Assembly: GCF_020097815.1 (NCBI RefSeq)
Contig: NZ_CP083664.1
Location: 248,001 to 312,000, forward strand
Direction of reading: 5' to 3'
Length of the DNA: 64,000 bases
DNA from: Haloprofundus salinisoli
Lineage (GTDB): Archaea; Halobacteriota; Halobacteria; Halobacteriales; Haloferacaceae
The translations under genes were made by a program, and so were the position numbers. A model generated the notes under the pieces. The model was not told where the DNA came from and searched no databases. It worked only from the letters and a program-made list of their open reading frames with translations. Shown piece by piece: positions 53,213-61,951 of this stretch (within the stretch, counting starts at the first letter, position 1; each line of letters starts with the position of its first letter).

Positions 53213-54367
53213 ATGACGAAGATAATCGACTACGACCTGTACGAAGTACCGCCACGATGGCTCTTCCTGCGTATCGAGACGAGCGACGGAACGGTCGGCT
53301 GGGGCGAACCAGTCGTCGAAGGTCGCGCGAAGACGGTCGAGAGGGCCGTCGAAGAACTGATGGACAACTACCTCCTCGGCGAGGACCCTCACTCTATCGA
53401 GGATCACTGGCAGCGGATGTACCGCGGCGGCTTCTACCGCGGCGGCCCGATTCTGATGAGCGCTATCGCGGGTATCGACCAAGCGCTGTGGGACATCAAG
53501 GGCAAACACTTCGGCGCCCCTATCTACGAACTGCTCGGCGGCCGAGCGCGAAATCGTGTACGCGTGTATCAGTGGATCGGCGGCGACAGACCCTCGGAAG
53601 TCGGCGACGCCGCCGCGGAGAAAGTCTCAGAAGGGTTCACGGCACTGAAGATGAACGCCACCTCCGAGATGCGTCGAGTTGACAACCCTGCGTCGGTCGA
53701 CTCCGCGGTCGACAGACTTCGAGAGGTCCGCGAACGCGTCGGACCGGAGACCGACATCGGCGTCGACTTCCACGGGCGCGTTTCGAAGCCGATGGCGAAA
53801 CGCCTCGCCGCCGCGTTGGAACCGTTCGAGCCGATGTTCATCGAGGAACCAGTGCTGCCCGAACACAACGATGCACTTCCCGAAATCGCGGCACACACCA
53901 CTATTCCCATTGCCACGGGTGAACGGATGTTCTCACGGTGGGATTTCAAGGAGATATTCGAATCGCAAGCGGTCGACGTCATCCAACCGGACCTCTCGCA
54001 CGCCGGCGGTATCACTGAAGTGAAGAAAATCGCCGCGATGGCCGAAGCCTACGACGTCGCCGTCGCACCGCACTGTCCCCTCGGACCCATCGCGCTCGCG
54101 TCCTGCATCCACGTTGACGCCTGCTCGCCGAACGCGCTTATCCAAGAACAGAGTCTCAACATCCACTACAACGAGACGAGCGATGTACTCGACTACCTCC
54201 AGAACCCGGACGTGTTCCACTACGACGATGGCTACGTCGACATCCCTGACTCACCGGGGCTCGGTATCGAAATCAACGAGGAGTACGTCGAACAGCAGGC
54301 CGAACAAACCGTCGATTGGCACAACCCTGTGTGGCGTAATGACGACGGGAGCGTCGCCGAATGGTGA
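53213..54367 (+). CDS. dgoD: Galactonate dehydratase-like enolase-superfamily enzyme
   Basis: A 384-residue enolase-superfamily sugar-acid dehydratase. FLRIETSDGTVGWGEPVVEGRAKTVE, FYRGGPILMSAIAGIDQALWDIKGK and YELLGGRARNRVRVYQWIGGDRP match DgoD-type capping and barrel segments. Metal ligands are DIGVDFHGR, MFIEEPVLPEHN and ATGERMFSRWDF, and the catalytic histidine is in VAPHCPLGPIALASCIHVD. It would convert galactonate to 2-keto-3-deoxygalactonate. Start chosen at the ATG from which family similarity begins. Overlaps the SDR gene by seven bases. Confidence 0.85.
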   Translation: MTKIIDYDLYEVPPRWLFLRIETSDGTVGWGEPVVEGRAKTVERAVEELMDNYLLGEDPHSIEDHWQRMYRGGFYRGGPILMSAIAGIDQALWDIKGKHFGAPIYELLGGRARNRVRVYQWIGGDRPSEVGDAAAEKVSEGFTALKMNATSEMRRVDNPASVDSAVDRLREVRERVGPETDIGVDFHGRVSKPMAKRLAAALEPFEPMFIEEPVLPEHNDALPEIAAHTTIPIATGERMFSRWDFKEIFESQAVDVIQPDLSHAGGITEVKKIAAMAEAYDVAVAPHCPLGPIALASCIHVDACSPNALIQEQSLNIHYNETSDVLDYLQNPDVFHYDDGYVDIPDSPGLGIEINEEYVEQQAEQTVDWHNPVWRNDDGSVAEW

Positions 54368-55203
54368 ATCTCCCGGACGGCGGCGATAACGGCAGCGTCG
54401 GGCTGGCGTCGAGAGACGGCCGCCTCAGCGACCGGGTCGCGATTGTCACCGGGTCGACGCGCGGGATCGGCGCAGGAATCTGTCGCCGTTTTGCGGCCGA
54501 GGGCGCAGCGGTCGTAGTCTCTGGTCGCAGTGAAGCGGCGGGCGAGGCTGTCGCCCGAGAGATACACAACGCACCGACAACGGGCGACGCGACGTTTATC
54601 CAGTGCGACATGCGCGACCCAGAAGCCATCGAATCACTCGTCGAGGGCACCGTCGACGAGTTCGGGTGTGTCGATGTCCTCGTCAACAACGCGGGCGTTC
54701 AAACCGAGACGAGCGTCGAGGAGGCGACACTCGACGACTGGTCGTTCGTTCTCGAGACCGACTTCCGCGCGTACTGGTTAGCTGCCAAGCACGCCATCGA
54801 CCACATGCCTGCGGGCGGGAGTATCGTCAACATCTCGTCGAATCACGCGTTCGTCACGATGCCAGAACACTTCCCGTACAATGCCGTGAAGGCCGGAATC
54901 AACGGCATGACGCGGGCGATGGCGCTGGAACTCGGACCGCTCGGTATCCGCGCGAATACGATCAACCCGGGCTGGATAGAGGTCGAACGGACGAGAGAGG
55001 AACTCGAAGGCGGTCGGTACGAGGCGGTCGAGGAACTGCATCCGCTCGACCGAATCGGGCAACCTGGCGACGTCGCGGGCGTGGCGACGTTTCTGGCCAG
55101 CGACGACGCGGCGTTCGTCACGGGCGAGAGTCTCCTCGTCGACGGAGGCCGGTCTGTTGTGATGGACGACGACGCGTTTAGGTCCTACAAACAGCGTCTG
55201 TAG
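54361..55203 (+). CDS. SDR family sugar dehydrogenase candidate
   Basis: A 280-residue classical short-chain dehydrogenase. VAIVTGSTRGIGAGICRRFA is the cofactor motif, DVLVNNAGVQTET the structural motif, and ISSNHAF-YNAVKAGINGMTRAMALELGPLGIRANTINPG contains Ser, Tyr and Lys of the active site. LLVDGGRSV closes the fold. The N-terminus carries about 20 extra residues. Its overlap with the galactonate dehydratase-like gene and the regulator downstream suggest galactose or a related sugar (or its keto acid) as substrate. Confidence 0.88.
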   Translation: MVNLPDGGDNGSVGLASRDGRLSDRVAIVTGSTRGIGAGICRRFAAEGAAVVVSGRSEAAGEAVAREIHNAPTTGDATFIQCDMRDPEAIESLVEGTVDEFGCVDVLVNNAGVQTETSVEEATLDDWSFVLETDFRAYWLAAKHAIDHMPAGGSIVNISSNHAFVTMPEHFPYNAVKAGINGMTRAMALELGPLGIRANTINPGWIEVERTREELEGGRYEAVEELHPLDRIGQPGDVAGVATFLASDDAAFVTGESLLVDGGRSVVMDDDAFRSYKQRL

Positions 55204-55347
55204 AAGGAGGCAGCATACTATCAGTCGTGACGTTCGTCGGTGAGCCTGTATCCGTTGTTCGCTATTGGGAAACGCCGTTCTGAGATAACGCTCTACACGT
55301 GGAGAATTCAGCTCTCTAGCGAGACGGCTGACTCCGACATCAGCCGC

Positions 55348-55363
55348 CAACCCGTACGGGTTG
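55348..55363. promoter_or_regulatory. 16-bp perfect palindrome upstream of the IclR gene
   Basis: CAACCCGTACGGGTTG, a perfect palindrome ending on the first base of a second inverted repeat. It lies about 45-60 bases before the IclR start codon, around where promoter elements should be, so it may be an operator or part of a transcription end signal of the SDR gene. Confidence 0.55.
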
Positions 55364-55379
55364 TTTCCCAAGGGGAAAC
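55363..55379. promoter_or_regulatory. Candidate IclR operator 1
   Basis: GTTTCCC-AAG-GGGAAAC, perfect 7-bp arms with 3-base spacer, 30 bases before the IclR ATG. A similar repeat flanks the gene on the other side (56368-56384) and a half-site GGGAAAC occurs near 55268-55274. Autoregulation by the encoded IclR protein is the simplest reading; no binding data are visible in sequence. Confidence 0.6.
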
Positions 55380-55408
55380 GCTATGTCACCTCCCCGTCTG
55401 GACCCCGT

Positions 55409-56173
55409 ATGAGCAGAGACGAACGCTATCCGGTCGGATCGGTTCGGACGACGTTCAGAATCATCGAAGCGCTCGAAGAACGGAGTAGCGCGGGCGTCAC
55501 CGAACTCGCAGACGAGATCGGGCTCTCAAAAAGTTCGGTCCACAAGCATCTGACGACACTCGAATCGCTCGACTACATCGTCAAAGACGAGGGAACGTAC
55601 CGCCTCGGCTTCCGATTCCTCGGAATAGGAAACCGCGTTAAAAACCGCTCGGAACTTGTCTCAATAGCTAAACCGGCGATAGAGAATCTGTCGCAGACCG
55701 CCGGTTCAGTGGCGAACCTAATGGTCGCAGAACACGGCTACGGCGTTTACACGCACCGGGCGGGAGAACAGTTCGAGACATCCAGCTATCTGCCACCCGT
55801 CGGTGGCCGGGTCTATCTCCATGCGACTGCCGGCGGGAAAGCGATTCTCTCACAGCTCTCAGACCAGGAGGTCCAGGCGGTCCTCGACCGACGCGGACTC
55901 CCTTCGCTGACGGAGAAGACCATCACCGACGAGCAGGCGCTTCGCCGAGAGCTTCGGTCGGTCCGCGATCGGGGACTCGCCTTCGAGCGGGGCGAACATC
56001 TCCCGTCAGTTCAGTGTGTCTCTGCCCCCGTGACTGCATCCGGCCGGCCCGTCGGGGCGATCAGCGTCTCGGGGAGTATCGACCAGATGAGCGGCAAGAA
56101 ACTCGAAGAGGACCTCGCAGGACTGGTCGTGAGCACGGGCAACGCTATCGAGGTCACGCTCCTACAACAGTAG
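55409..56173 (+). CDS. IclR family transcriptional regulator
   Basis: A 254-residue regulator. The N-terminal winged helix is VRTTFRIIEALEERSSAGVTELADEIGLSKSSVHKHLTTLESLDYIVKDEGTYRLGFRFL, and the C-terminal effector domain has LPPVGGRVYLHATAGGKAIL and LPSVQCVSAPVTASGRPVGAISVSGS. Haloarchaeal IclR proteins control pentose and other sugar pathways in response to pathway acids. Location directly after the dgoD-like/SDR pair makes these, and possibly the divergent transporter operon, likely targets. Start chosen at the ATG from which the winged-helix similarity begins. Confidence 0.93.
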   Translation: MSRDERYPVGSVRTTFRIIEALEERSSAGVTELADEIGLSKSSVHKHLTTLESLDYIVKDEGTYRLGFRFLGIGNRVKNRSELVSIAKPAIENLSQTAGSVANLMVAEHGYGVYTHRAGEQFETSSYLPPVGGRVYLHATAGGKAILSQLSDQEVQAVLDRRGLPSLTEKTITDEQALRRELRSVRDRGLAFERGEHLPSVQCVSAPVTASGRPVGAISVSGSIDQMSGKKLEEDLAGLVVSTGNAIEVTLLQQ

Positions 56174-56282
56174 CGTTTCCTGATAGAGAACAGTATAGGC
56201 ACCGATTAGGTTCGATGAATCGTCGATTCGAGTGACCCATCGAATCGATAGGGCGAGATACACGTGAGATCGAGATGGACAG

Positions 56283-56289
56283 ACTTTTT
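56283..56289 (+). terminator. Poly-T transcription end signal after IclR
   Basis: Seven consecutive T 110 bases after the IclR stop, preceded by a 9-bp stem-loop at 56223-56248. Archaeal polymerase stops at T-rich runs, so this is a plausible terminator. Confidence 0.45.
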
Positions 56290-56367
56290 TCCCAATTCTT
56301 ACCCGTCCATCAAAGTCGGGCGTAAGACCCGGCATCCCCAGGCGAAAGGGAGTAATCGACTGTATTG

Positions 56368-56384
56368 TTTCCCATATGGAAACT
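56368..56384. promoter_or_regulatory. Candidate IclR operator 2
   Basis: GTTTCC-CATAT-GGAAAC, perfect 6-bp arms. The arms match those of the repeat at 55363-55379. It lies 134 bases before the RdfA-like ATG, so the sugar regulator might also act there, or the site may bind a different protein. Confidence 0.45.
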
Positions 56385-56438
56385 GAAAGGAGGAACTGGG
56401 GACAGCAGAGAGCGCCAACTCGAAGAAACGAGGAACAA

Positions 56439-56462
56439 AATAACAAACATAGGTTTGTTATT
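56439..56462. promoter_or_regulatory. 24-bp palindrome upstream of the RdfA-like gene
   Basis: AATAACAAAC-ATAG-GTTTGTTATT, perfect 10-bp arms, ending 55 bases before the ATG. Its AT-rich arms could include the promoter, so a bound protein would repress. Confidence 0.6.
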
Positions 56463-56517
56463 CTGGGTTGAGAGAACCCCTATGGTTAAACCCTCCACCA
56501 CCTAATGACGAGTAGAG

Positions 56518-57180
56518 ATGGACTCCGAAAAGACGGGCGACAACCCCAAGCGGCCGAACAGTAAGGTCGCCCGCGTTATCGAGGCGTACGACCTCGGACC
56601 CGAGTTCGGCGACCGGCTCGAACGACTCTGGACGGGCGAGGCCGAAGAACGGCGCAGTCTCCGGGACTTGGCGGACTACTTCAACCGTCACGTGCTTGAA
56701 TCGGCCGTATCAGACACCGGCACGTCCATGCTCGACGGGGAAGTCGAAAACGTGTATCGGCTACTGACCGACGATGAGGTGAGCAGCGGGATGCGAACGG
56801 AGGCGCGAGTGAGACTCGAACGCGATGGTGTCGACGTCGCCAGACTCGAACGCGATTTCGTCACGCACCAAGCGATACGCTCGTATCTCAAGAAGTACCG
56901 TGGTGCTGAGTACGAACGAGCGAGCGAGGCCGATAGGATGAAAAACACGACGGAGAGCATCCAGCGCCTCCGATCGCGCACCGCGACGGTGACCGAAGGG
57001 AATCTCGACCAGTTGCGGACGAACGACCACATCACGCTCGGAGAGTTCCGCCTGTTCGTCGAGATGAACGTCCTCTGCGAGGAGTGCGGCGCACAGTACA
57101 GTGTCGACGAACTGCTCGAACGTGGCGGCTGCGACTGCCAACGGGACACGGACGTACAGAGCACCGACGGTTCGAGTTGA
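56518..57180 (+). CDS. RdfA-like protein with C-terminal zinc ribbon
   Basis: A 220-residue paralogue of the protein encoded at 24441-25088, assigned to the rod-determining factor RdfA family from memory. Shared segments are KVARVIEAYDLGPEFGDRLERLW, SLRDLADYFNRHVLESAV, LDGEVENVYRLLTDDEVSSGMR and FVTHQAIRSYLKKYRGAEY. CEECGAQYSVDELLERGGCDC is the zinc site. It is convergent with the SMC-related gene, 59 bases apart, a pairing that suggests joint function. A strong palindrome upstream indicates specific regulation. Confidence 0.72.
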   Translation: MDSEKTGDNPKRPNSKVARVIEAYDLGPEFGDRLERLWTGEAEERRSLRDLADYFNRHVLESAVSDTGTSMLDGEVENVYRLLTDDEVSSGMRTEARVRLERDGVDVARLERDFVTHQAIRSYLKKYRGAEYERASEADRMKNTTESIQRLRSRTATVTEGNLDQLRTNDHITLGEFRLFVEMNVLCEECGAQYSVDELLERGGCDCQRDTDVQSTDGSS

Positions 57181-57239
57181 GGTGAGTTCGTCCCGAGCAA
57201 CCGTAGACGAGAAGTGAGAACGAACGGTGATAGTGTCGG

Positions 57240-59180
57240 TTATATCTCGGAGACGCGAGCGTCCTCGTTCTCGATTGCCTGCGCGTCTTCGGGAAGGAGC
57301 GCGACGACGAGGAACTCGGCGTAGTCGGAGAGATAATCGACGAGGCGAGCGATTCTGTCGGAGTCGATAGCCTCCAGCGAGTCGAGGAGCATGAACGGCA
57401 CCGTCTCGTAGAGGTCGTGGACGAGGTAGCCCGCGAGCGCGAAGACGAGTCCCGTGACCTCCTGTTCGGACTCGCTGAGGTGGTCGACGGTGTCCTCGTA
57501 GGTCGTCCCCGACTCGGTGCTGCGGACGATGTGTAGCTCGAACGTCGCCTTGTCGACTTTGCGTCGGCCCTCGCGGACGCGACGCTCGACTCGCTCAATC
57601 CAGATCCGCTCGATGTTTGCGTACTCCAAAATCCCGAGCACGGCGTCCATGTGCTCGTTGAACTCCGAGATCGCCTGTGTCTCGATCTGCTCGATCCGGG
57701 TCCGGAGGTCGGTGAGTTCCTCGGCGACGCGTTCGCGTTCGTCGGACAGTCGACTCTCCTCCGCGAGTTCGTCTTCGATCTCCGTGATCTCCGACTCAAC
57801 CGACTCCAGCGAGGATTCCAGTCGACCGAGTTCGAATTCGAGTTCGTTTGCCTGCTTGTGGAGTTCGAGGACGTCGCTGAAGTCCTCCGATTCCAGATCG
57901 TCGACCGTCTCTTCGAGCGCCGCCACCTCCTCGCCCAGCCGGTCGCGTTCGCCTCGCTTGTCCGAGAGCGTCTCCTCCCGGCGGTCGAGTTCGTCTTCGA
58001 CCCGCCGGAGCTTCCCTCGAAGCGACTCCACCCGTTGTCGTCGTTTCTCGCGCTCTTTCTTCTGGGTTCGGAGCTCACTGAGATCGTCGTCGATGTCACG
58101 GACCGCGGTGAGTTTCTCCTTCCGAAGCGTGCGCAGCTGTTCGAGCGTCCCCTCGATGTTCTCTCTGTCGACGGTCGACCCGCACGTCCAACAGGTGACA
58201 GCGTCGTCGTCGACGAGCTTGTCGGTGACCGCTTTCGAGTCGTCTTCCGTCGACAGCGTCGCGGTGACGGCACCGTCTTCGAGCATCTCCTCGTTGAACT
58301 TCAGTACGTTCTGGAGTTCGCTGACTTCGCTGCTGAGGCGCTGTTTGCGCTCGCGCAGTTGCCCGATTCGTCGGTCGACCTCATCTTCGGGGTCGTCGGC
58401 CTCGTCGGCGAGTTCTTCGAGTTCGGTTTCGAGCTCGCGCCGTTCGCGCGTCAAGGATTCGATGCTCTCCTGTTCGAGGTCGATGTCGGACCGGACCGAC
58501 TCGAGAGAAGCGCGTCGGTCGCGAAGTTCGTCGAGTTTCTGCTCCAGTTCGCGTTTCTCCTCGCGCGACTCGTCGACATCGGAGCCGTGGTCGTCGATTT
58601 CGGCTTCCTTCTCGGCCAGTTCCTCGCGTTTGGCTTCGAGTTCCTCGCGCAGACGCGTGCGTTCGGTTTCCAGTTCCGGAAGGTCGTGTTTCAGTTCCTG
58701 TAGGTCGTCGATTCGGTCGTCGAGTTGCGACTTCTCGGCTTCGAGTTCCGAGATTTCACGGTGAATCGCGTCGGTGTCGACCGGCCGCATGATGATCTCC
58801 CGAAGGTCGACGTTCTGAGTGACTGCCCGTCGCGCCTCGTTGTTTCCGAGGAGAAACGCGAAGAGGTCGGCGACTTCCGCCTCGTCGAGGAACGGGTCGC
58901 CGCTCGTACTTACTCCGCCGCCGGTTCGCGTCAGCGTTCGAGTGTACCGGTTGTCGCCGAGTTCGAGTTCGACGTGGCCCTCGTCAGCATCGCCTTTGAG
59001 CGAAACTCGCTCGCTTCCCATCGTGGCCATAATCGCCTGCAGAAACGAGGTTCGGTTCGTCGCGTTTCGTCCTGCGAGAACCGTGACCCCGGGCGGAAGT
59101 TCGACGGCCGTTTCGTCGATTCCGCCGACGTTTCTCACCACAAATCGGGCGGGGTTTTCCTTAGCAACAGTCGATGACAT
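57240..59180 (-). CDS. Archaea-specific SMC-related protein with degenerate P-loop
   Basis: A 646-residue SMC/Rad50-like protein. The N-terminal head carries GRNATNRTS (residues 37-45) where a normal P-loop has GxNGxGKS, so the catalytic lysine is an arginine and two glycines are lost. Long coiled coils run from about 137 to 300 and 340 to 510, meeting at a CxxC zinc-hook-like CWTC (330-333). The C-terminal head has the signature LSESEQ (568-573) and FMLLDSLEAID (596-606), with Ser in place of the Walker B glutamate. It probably binds but may not hydrolyse ATP. Similar haloarchaeal proteins I recall carry the same P-loop, suggesting family-wide change rather than decay. Confidence 0.85.
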   Translation of the reverse strand: MSSTVAKENPARFVVRNVGGIDETAVELPPGVTVLAGRNATNRTSFLQAIMATMGSERVSLKGDADEGHVELELGDNRYTRTLTRTGGGVSTSGDPFLDEAEVADLFAFLLGNNEARRAVTQNVDLREIIMRPVDTDAIHREISELEAEKSQLDDRIDDLQELKHDLPELETERTRLREELEAKREELAEKEAEIDDHGSDVDESREEKRELEQKLDELRDRRASLESVRSDIDLEQESIESLTRERRELETELEELADEADDPEDEVDRRIGQLRERKQRLSSEVSELQNVLKFNEEMLEDGAVTATLSTEDDSKAVTDKLVDDDAVTCWTCGSTVDRENIEGTLEQLRTLRKEKLTAVRDIDDDLSELRTQKKEREKRRQRVESLRGKLRRVEDELDRREETLSDKRGERDRLGEEVAALEETVDDLESEDFSDVLELHKQANELEFELGRLESSLESVESEITEIEDELAEESRLSDERERVAEELTDLRTRIEQIETQAISEFNEHMDAVLGILEYANIERIWIERVERRVREGRRKVDKATFELHIVRSTESGTTYEDTVDHLSESEQEVTGLVFALAGYLVHDLYETVPFMLLDSLEAIDSDRIARLVDYLSDYAEFLVVALLPEDAQAIENEDARVSEI

Positions 59181-59313
59181 AGATATGGTTCCGTGCGGAC
59201 GCTATATAAAAATTGTCAGCTATCCCGGCTTGGCTTCCACAGTCGTACATCGAAACTCCGGAACCGAGGCGACGGCCGAAGTCGTCAAGAGTCGTGTCGA
59301 GAACCTCGGACAG

Positions 59314-59320
59314 TATTTAT
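59314..59320 (+). promoter_or_regulatory. TATA-like box of the CtBP-type dehydrogenase gene
   Basis: TATTTAT centred 28 bases before the ATG at 59345, the spacing of a leaderless haloarchaeal transcript. It fixes that ATG rather than the upstream extension of the frame. Confidence 0.55.
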
Positions 59321-59344
59321 CCCCCTCCGTCCGGAGAATCTGGT

Positions 59345-60325
59345 ATGTCACACCGAATCGCGGTCTCGCAGGCGGACTTTCCGGACGCGAACGTAGAGGA
59401 ACGAGTGTTCACCGAGGCCGGTATCAACGACGTGGTCGTCGGGTCGGCCACGTCGGAAGACGAACTGGTCGAACTAGCAGCGGGTGCCGACGGCCTGCTC
59501 GTCCAGTACGCCGAGGTGACCGAGTCCGTTCTCGATATGCTCTCCGAGCTCTCGGTCGTCTCACGGTACGGCATCGGCGTCGACAACGTCGACATCGAGG
59601 CGGCTTCGGGGCGGAACGTCGCCATCACGAACGTCCCGTCCTACTGCGAGGCGGAGGTGGCCACGCACGCGCTCTCGCTTCTGTTCACGCTCGCGCGGAA
59701 GACGGCGCAGTACGACCGGTCGGTCAAATCCGGCACGTGGGACTGGAAAGTCGGCCGCCCGATCGAAGCGCTCCCCGGCAAGACGGTCGGGTTCGTCGCC
59801 TTCGGAAAGATTCCGCGGACGTTCGTCGAACTTACCTCCGGCTTCGACTTCGAGTACCTCGCGTACGACCCCTACCTCGACGAAGACACCCTCGCCGAGC
59901 ACCCGGTCGAGAGCGTCGACTTCGAGACGATGCTGGCGGAGTCGGACGTCGTCTCGATACACGCACCGCTGGTCGACGAGACGTACCACCTGTTCGGTGC
60001 CGACGCCTTCAAGCGGATGAAATCCTCGGCGTTTCTCCTCAACACCGCTCGCGGCCCACTCGTCGACGAAGCGGCGCTGTACGACGCCCTCGAAGCGGGC
60101 GAAATCGCTGGAGCGGGACTCGACGTCATGGAAGAGGAACCGACGCACGACTCCCCGCTCTTTGAGCGCGACGACGTCGTCGTCACGCCGCACGTCGCGT
60201 GGTACTCGGAGTCGTCGAGCGACGAACTTCGGCGGAAGGCCGCGGAGAATTTGGTTCGGTACCTGAACGGCGACACGCCTCACGGTTTCGTCAACGAAGC
60301 CGATATCGGCGAAGACGGGAACTGA
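59345..60325 (+). CDS. C-terminal-binding-protein-type D-2-hydroxyacid dehydrogenase
   Basis: A 326-residue D-isomer-specific 2-hydroxyacid dehydrogenase of the CtBP subgroup. VVSRYGIGVDNVDIEAASGRNVAITNVPSYCEAEVATHALSLL is the conserved central part. The cofactor motif is altered to KTVGFVAFGKIPRTF. Catalytic residues are in LLNTARGPLVDEAAL (Arg), GLDVMEEEPT (Glu) and VVTPHVAWYSE (His). It reduces or oxidises 2-keto acids, and in sugar-acid clusters members act on keto-sugar acids or glyoxylate-like compounds. Confidence 0.9.
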   Translation: MSHRIAVSQADFPDANVEERVFTEAGINDVVVGSATSEDELVELAAGADGLLVQYAEVTESVLDMLSELSVVSRYGIGVDNVDIEAASGRNVAITNVPSYCEAEVATHALSLLFTLARKTAQYDRSVKSGTWDWKVGRPIEALPGKTVGFVAFGKIPRTFVELTSGFDFEYLAYDPYLDEDTLAEHPVESVDFETMLAESDVVSIHAPLVDETYHLFGADAFKRMKSSAFLLNTARGPLVDEAALYDALEAGEIAGAGLDVMEEEPTHDSPLFERDDVVVTPHVAWYSESSSDELRRKAAENLVRYLNGDTPHGFVNEADIGEDGN

Positions 60326-60343
60326 GCCCCGACTACGACCGGT

Positions 60344-61096
60344 TCAGTGGACGGTACGGTCGTCGCTCGTGTCGATCGCTTCCATCGGTTCGGCGTTACC
60401 GTAGACGGACGTGGGCTGGTCCTCACCTGGCGCGGCCCACTCGCAGGCGTTCGCGAGCACCTGCTGGATGTTCTCGTCGTGGTAGACGGGGTAGGTCTCG
60501 TGACCTGGACGGAAGTAGAACACCTTCCCCGCGCCGCGGCGGTAACAACAGCCCGACCGGAACACCTCACCGCCCTCGAACCAGCTGTTGAAGACGAGCG
60601 TCTCGGGCGCGGGCACGTCGAAGCGCTCGCCGTACATCTCCGCCTCCTCCAGTTCGATGAAGTCGTCGCCGAGACCGGCGACGATTGGGTGGCTCGGCTC
60701 GACGACCCACAACCGCTCTCGCTCCGCGGCCTCGCGCCACTTCAGCGAGCAGGTGGTTCCCATCAGCGACTTGAAAATCTTCGAATAGTGCGCCGAGTGC
60801 AGCACGAGCAGGCCCATCCCGTCGAGGACGCGCTCCTTGACCCGCTTGACGACCTCGTCGTCGACCTCGTCGTGTGCGGCGTGGCCCCACCACGTCAACA
60901 CGTCGGTGTCGTCGAGAGCCTCCTCGGTCAGTCCGTGTTCGGGTTCGTCGAGCGTCGCCGTCCGCGTCTCGAAGCCGCGCGCTTCCAGCGCGTCGGCGAT
61001 GACCGCGTGGATGCCGTCGGGGTAGATGTCCGCGACGACATCGCTCTCGCGCTCGTGTACGAACTCGTTCCAGACCGTGACCGTTGGGCGTGTCAT
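60344..61096 (-). CDS. ThuA domain protein
   Basis: A 250-residue ThuA (trehalose utilisation) glutamine-amidotransferase-like fold. [31 protein letters not shown] at the start, [52 protein letters not shown] and [31 protein letters not shown] are conserved. Members occur beside Gfo/Idh/MocA oxidoreductases and isomerase-like barrels in keto-glycoside or disaccharide catabolism, which matches the neighbour at 61220. Catalytic activity is undefined. Confidence 0.9.
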   Translation of the reverse strand: MTRPTVTVWNEFVHERESDVVADIYPDGIHAVIADALEARGFETRTATLDEPEHGLTEEALDDTDVLTWWGHAAHDEVDDEVVKRVKERVLDGMGLLVLHSAHYSKIFKSLMGTTCSLKWREAAERERLWVVEPSHPIVAGLGDDFIELEEAEMYGERFDVPAPETLVFNSWFEGGEVFRSGCCYRRGAGKVFYFRPGHETYPVYHDENIQQVLANACEWAAPGEDQPTSVYGNAEPMEAIDTSDDRTVH

Positions 61097-61219
61097 GTCT
61101 CATCGGTCTCGTGCGCTCGGTAAGGATGTGTCGATGCGGCGAGGCCGACGCGGGTAGTCGAGCAACGGTCGAACGACCACATCACCGTGGGCGGGTGACC
61201 CGATCAGGGTTAGACGACT

Positions 61220-61951
61220 TCAGAACTGTTCGAGGGCGGCTACGCCGCCGCGCATCGACGCCATCGGGTCGTCCGGTTCGTCGTGTTCGTAGATGGCCCA
61301 TTGGATGTCGCTCTCACGGACAGCCTTCGCACACCGCTCGACGTCGAGTACACCGTCGCCGACGTCCGTCGGGGTTCTGTCGGCCTCGGCGTCCGAGACG
61401 TGAACGAGCGGTACTCGGTCACCCCAGCGCTCCAGGAAGGAGACGGGGTCGCCGCCGCCGACTGTGACCCACCCAAGGTCGACCTCGAACCCGAGCGGGT
61501 CGGTCGAATACTCCGCAAGCAACTCGAAAGCGGGAGTGCCATCGACCAGTTCGTACTCGTGGTCGTGGTTGTGGTAGCAGAGGTCGACACCGTAATCGGC
61601 GAGCGACTCCGCCGCTTCGGTCAACCGAGCCGCCGTCTCCCGGACGGCGGCCTCGCTCTCGAAGTGTTCTGCGTCGAGCCACGGAACGACGAATCGGTCG
61701 CAGTCGAGCGCGCGGTAGAACTCGACCGTCTCGTCGAGGTCGTCTTCGATAGCGTCGAGGCCGACGTGCGCCGAGACGGTCTCCAGACCGGTTTCGTCGA
61801 GCGCGGCGGTCACCGCATCAAGGTCGGCGTCGTGGACGCGTTGGGCGAATTCAACGCCCTCGTACCCCGAATCTTCGATTTCTCGGAGTATCGATTCGAG
61901 TGGGTCGTCGACGTTTCGGAGCGTGTACAGTTGGATGGCTGAGCGTGCCAT
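61220..61951 (-). CDS. Sugar phosphate isomerase/epimerase-like TIM-barrel protein
   Basis: A 243-residue xylose-isomerase-like barrel, a paralogue of the product of 4146-4907. SAIQLYTLRNVDDPLESILREIEDSGYEGVEFA, VSAHVGLDAI, CYHNHDHEYELVD, GFEVDLGWVTVGGGDP and PLVHVSD give the metal and substrate residues. Upstream of and co-directional with the ThuA gene, with a 120-base gap. A ThuA/isomerase pair usually handles keto-sugar intermediates. The exact reaction is unknown. Confidence 0.88.
   Translation of the reverse strand: MARSAIQLYTLRNVDDPLESILREIEDSGYEGVEFAQRVHDADLDAVTAALDETGLETVSAHVGLDAIEDDLDETVEFYRALDCDRFVVPWLDAEHFESEAAVRETAARLTEAAESLADYGVDLCYHNHDHEYELVDGTPAFELLAEYSTDPLGFEVDLGWVTVGGGDPVSFLERWGDRVPLVHVSDAEADRTPTDVGDGVLDVERCAKAVRESDIQWAIYEHDEPDDPMASMRGGVAALEQF

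Larger units (their letters stand above)
56174..56517. other. Intergenic region rich in inverted repeats
   Basis: About 340 bases. TCGATTCGA (56223-56231) pairs with TCGAATCGA (56240-56248) around an 8-base loop. A run of seven T at 56283-56289 probably ends the IclR transcript. The two further palindromes are listed separately. Confidence 0.6.
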
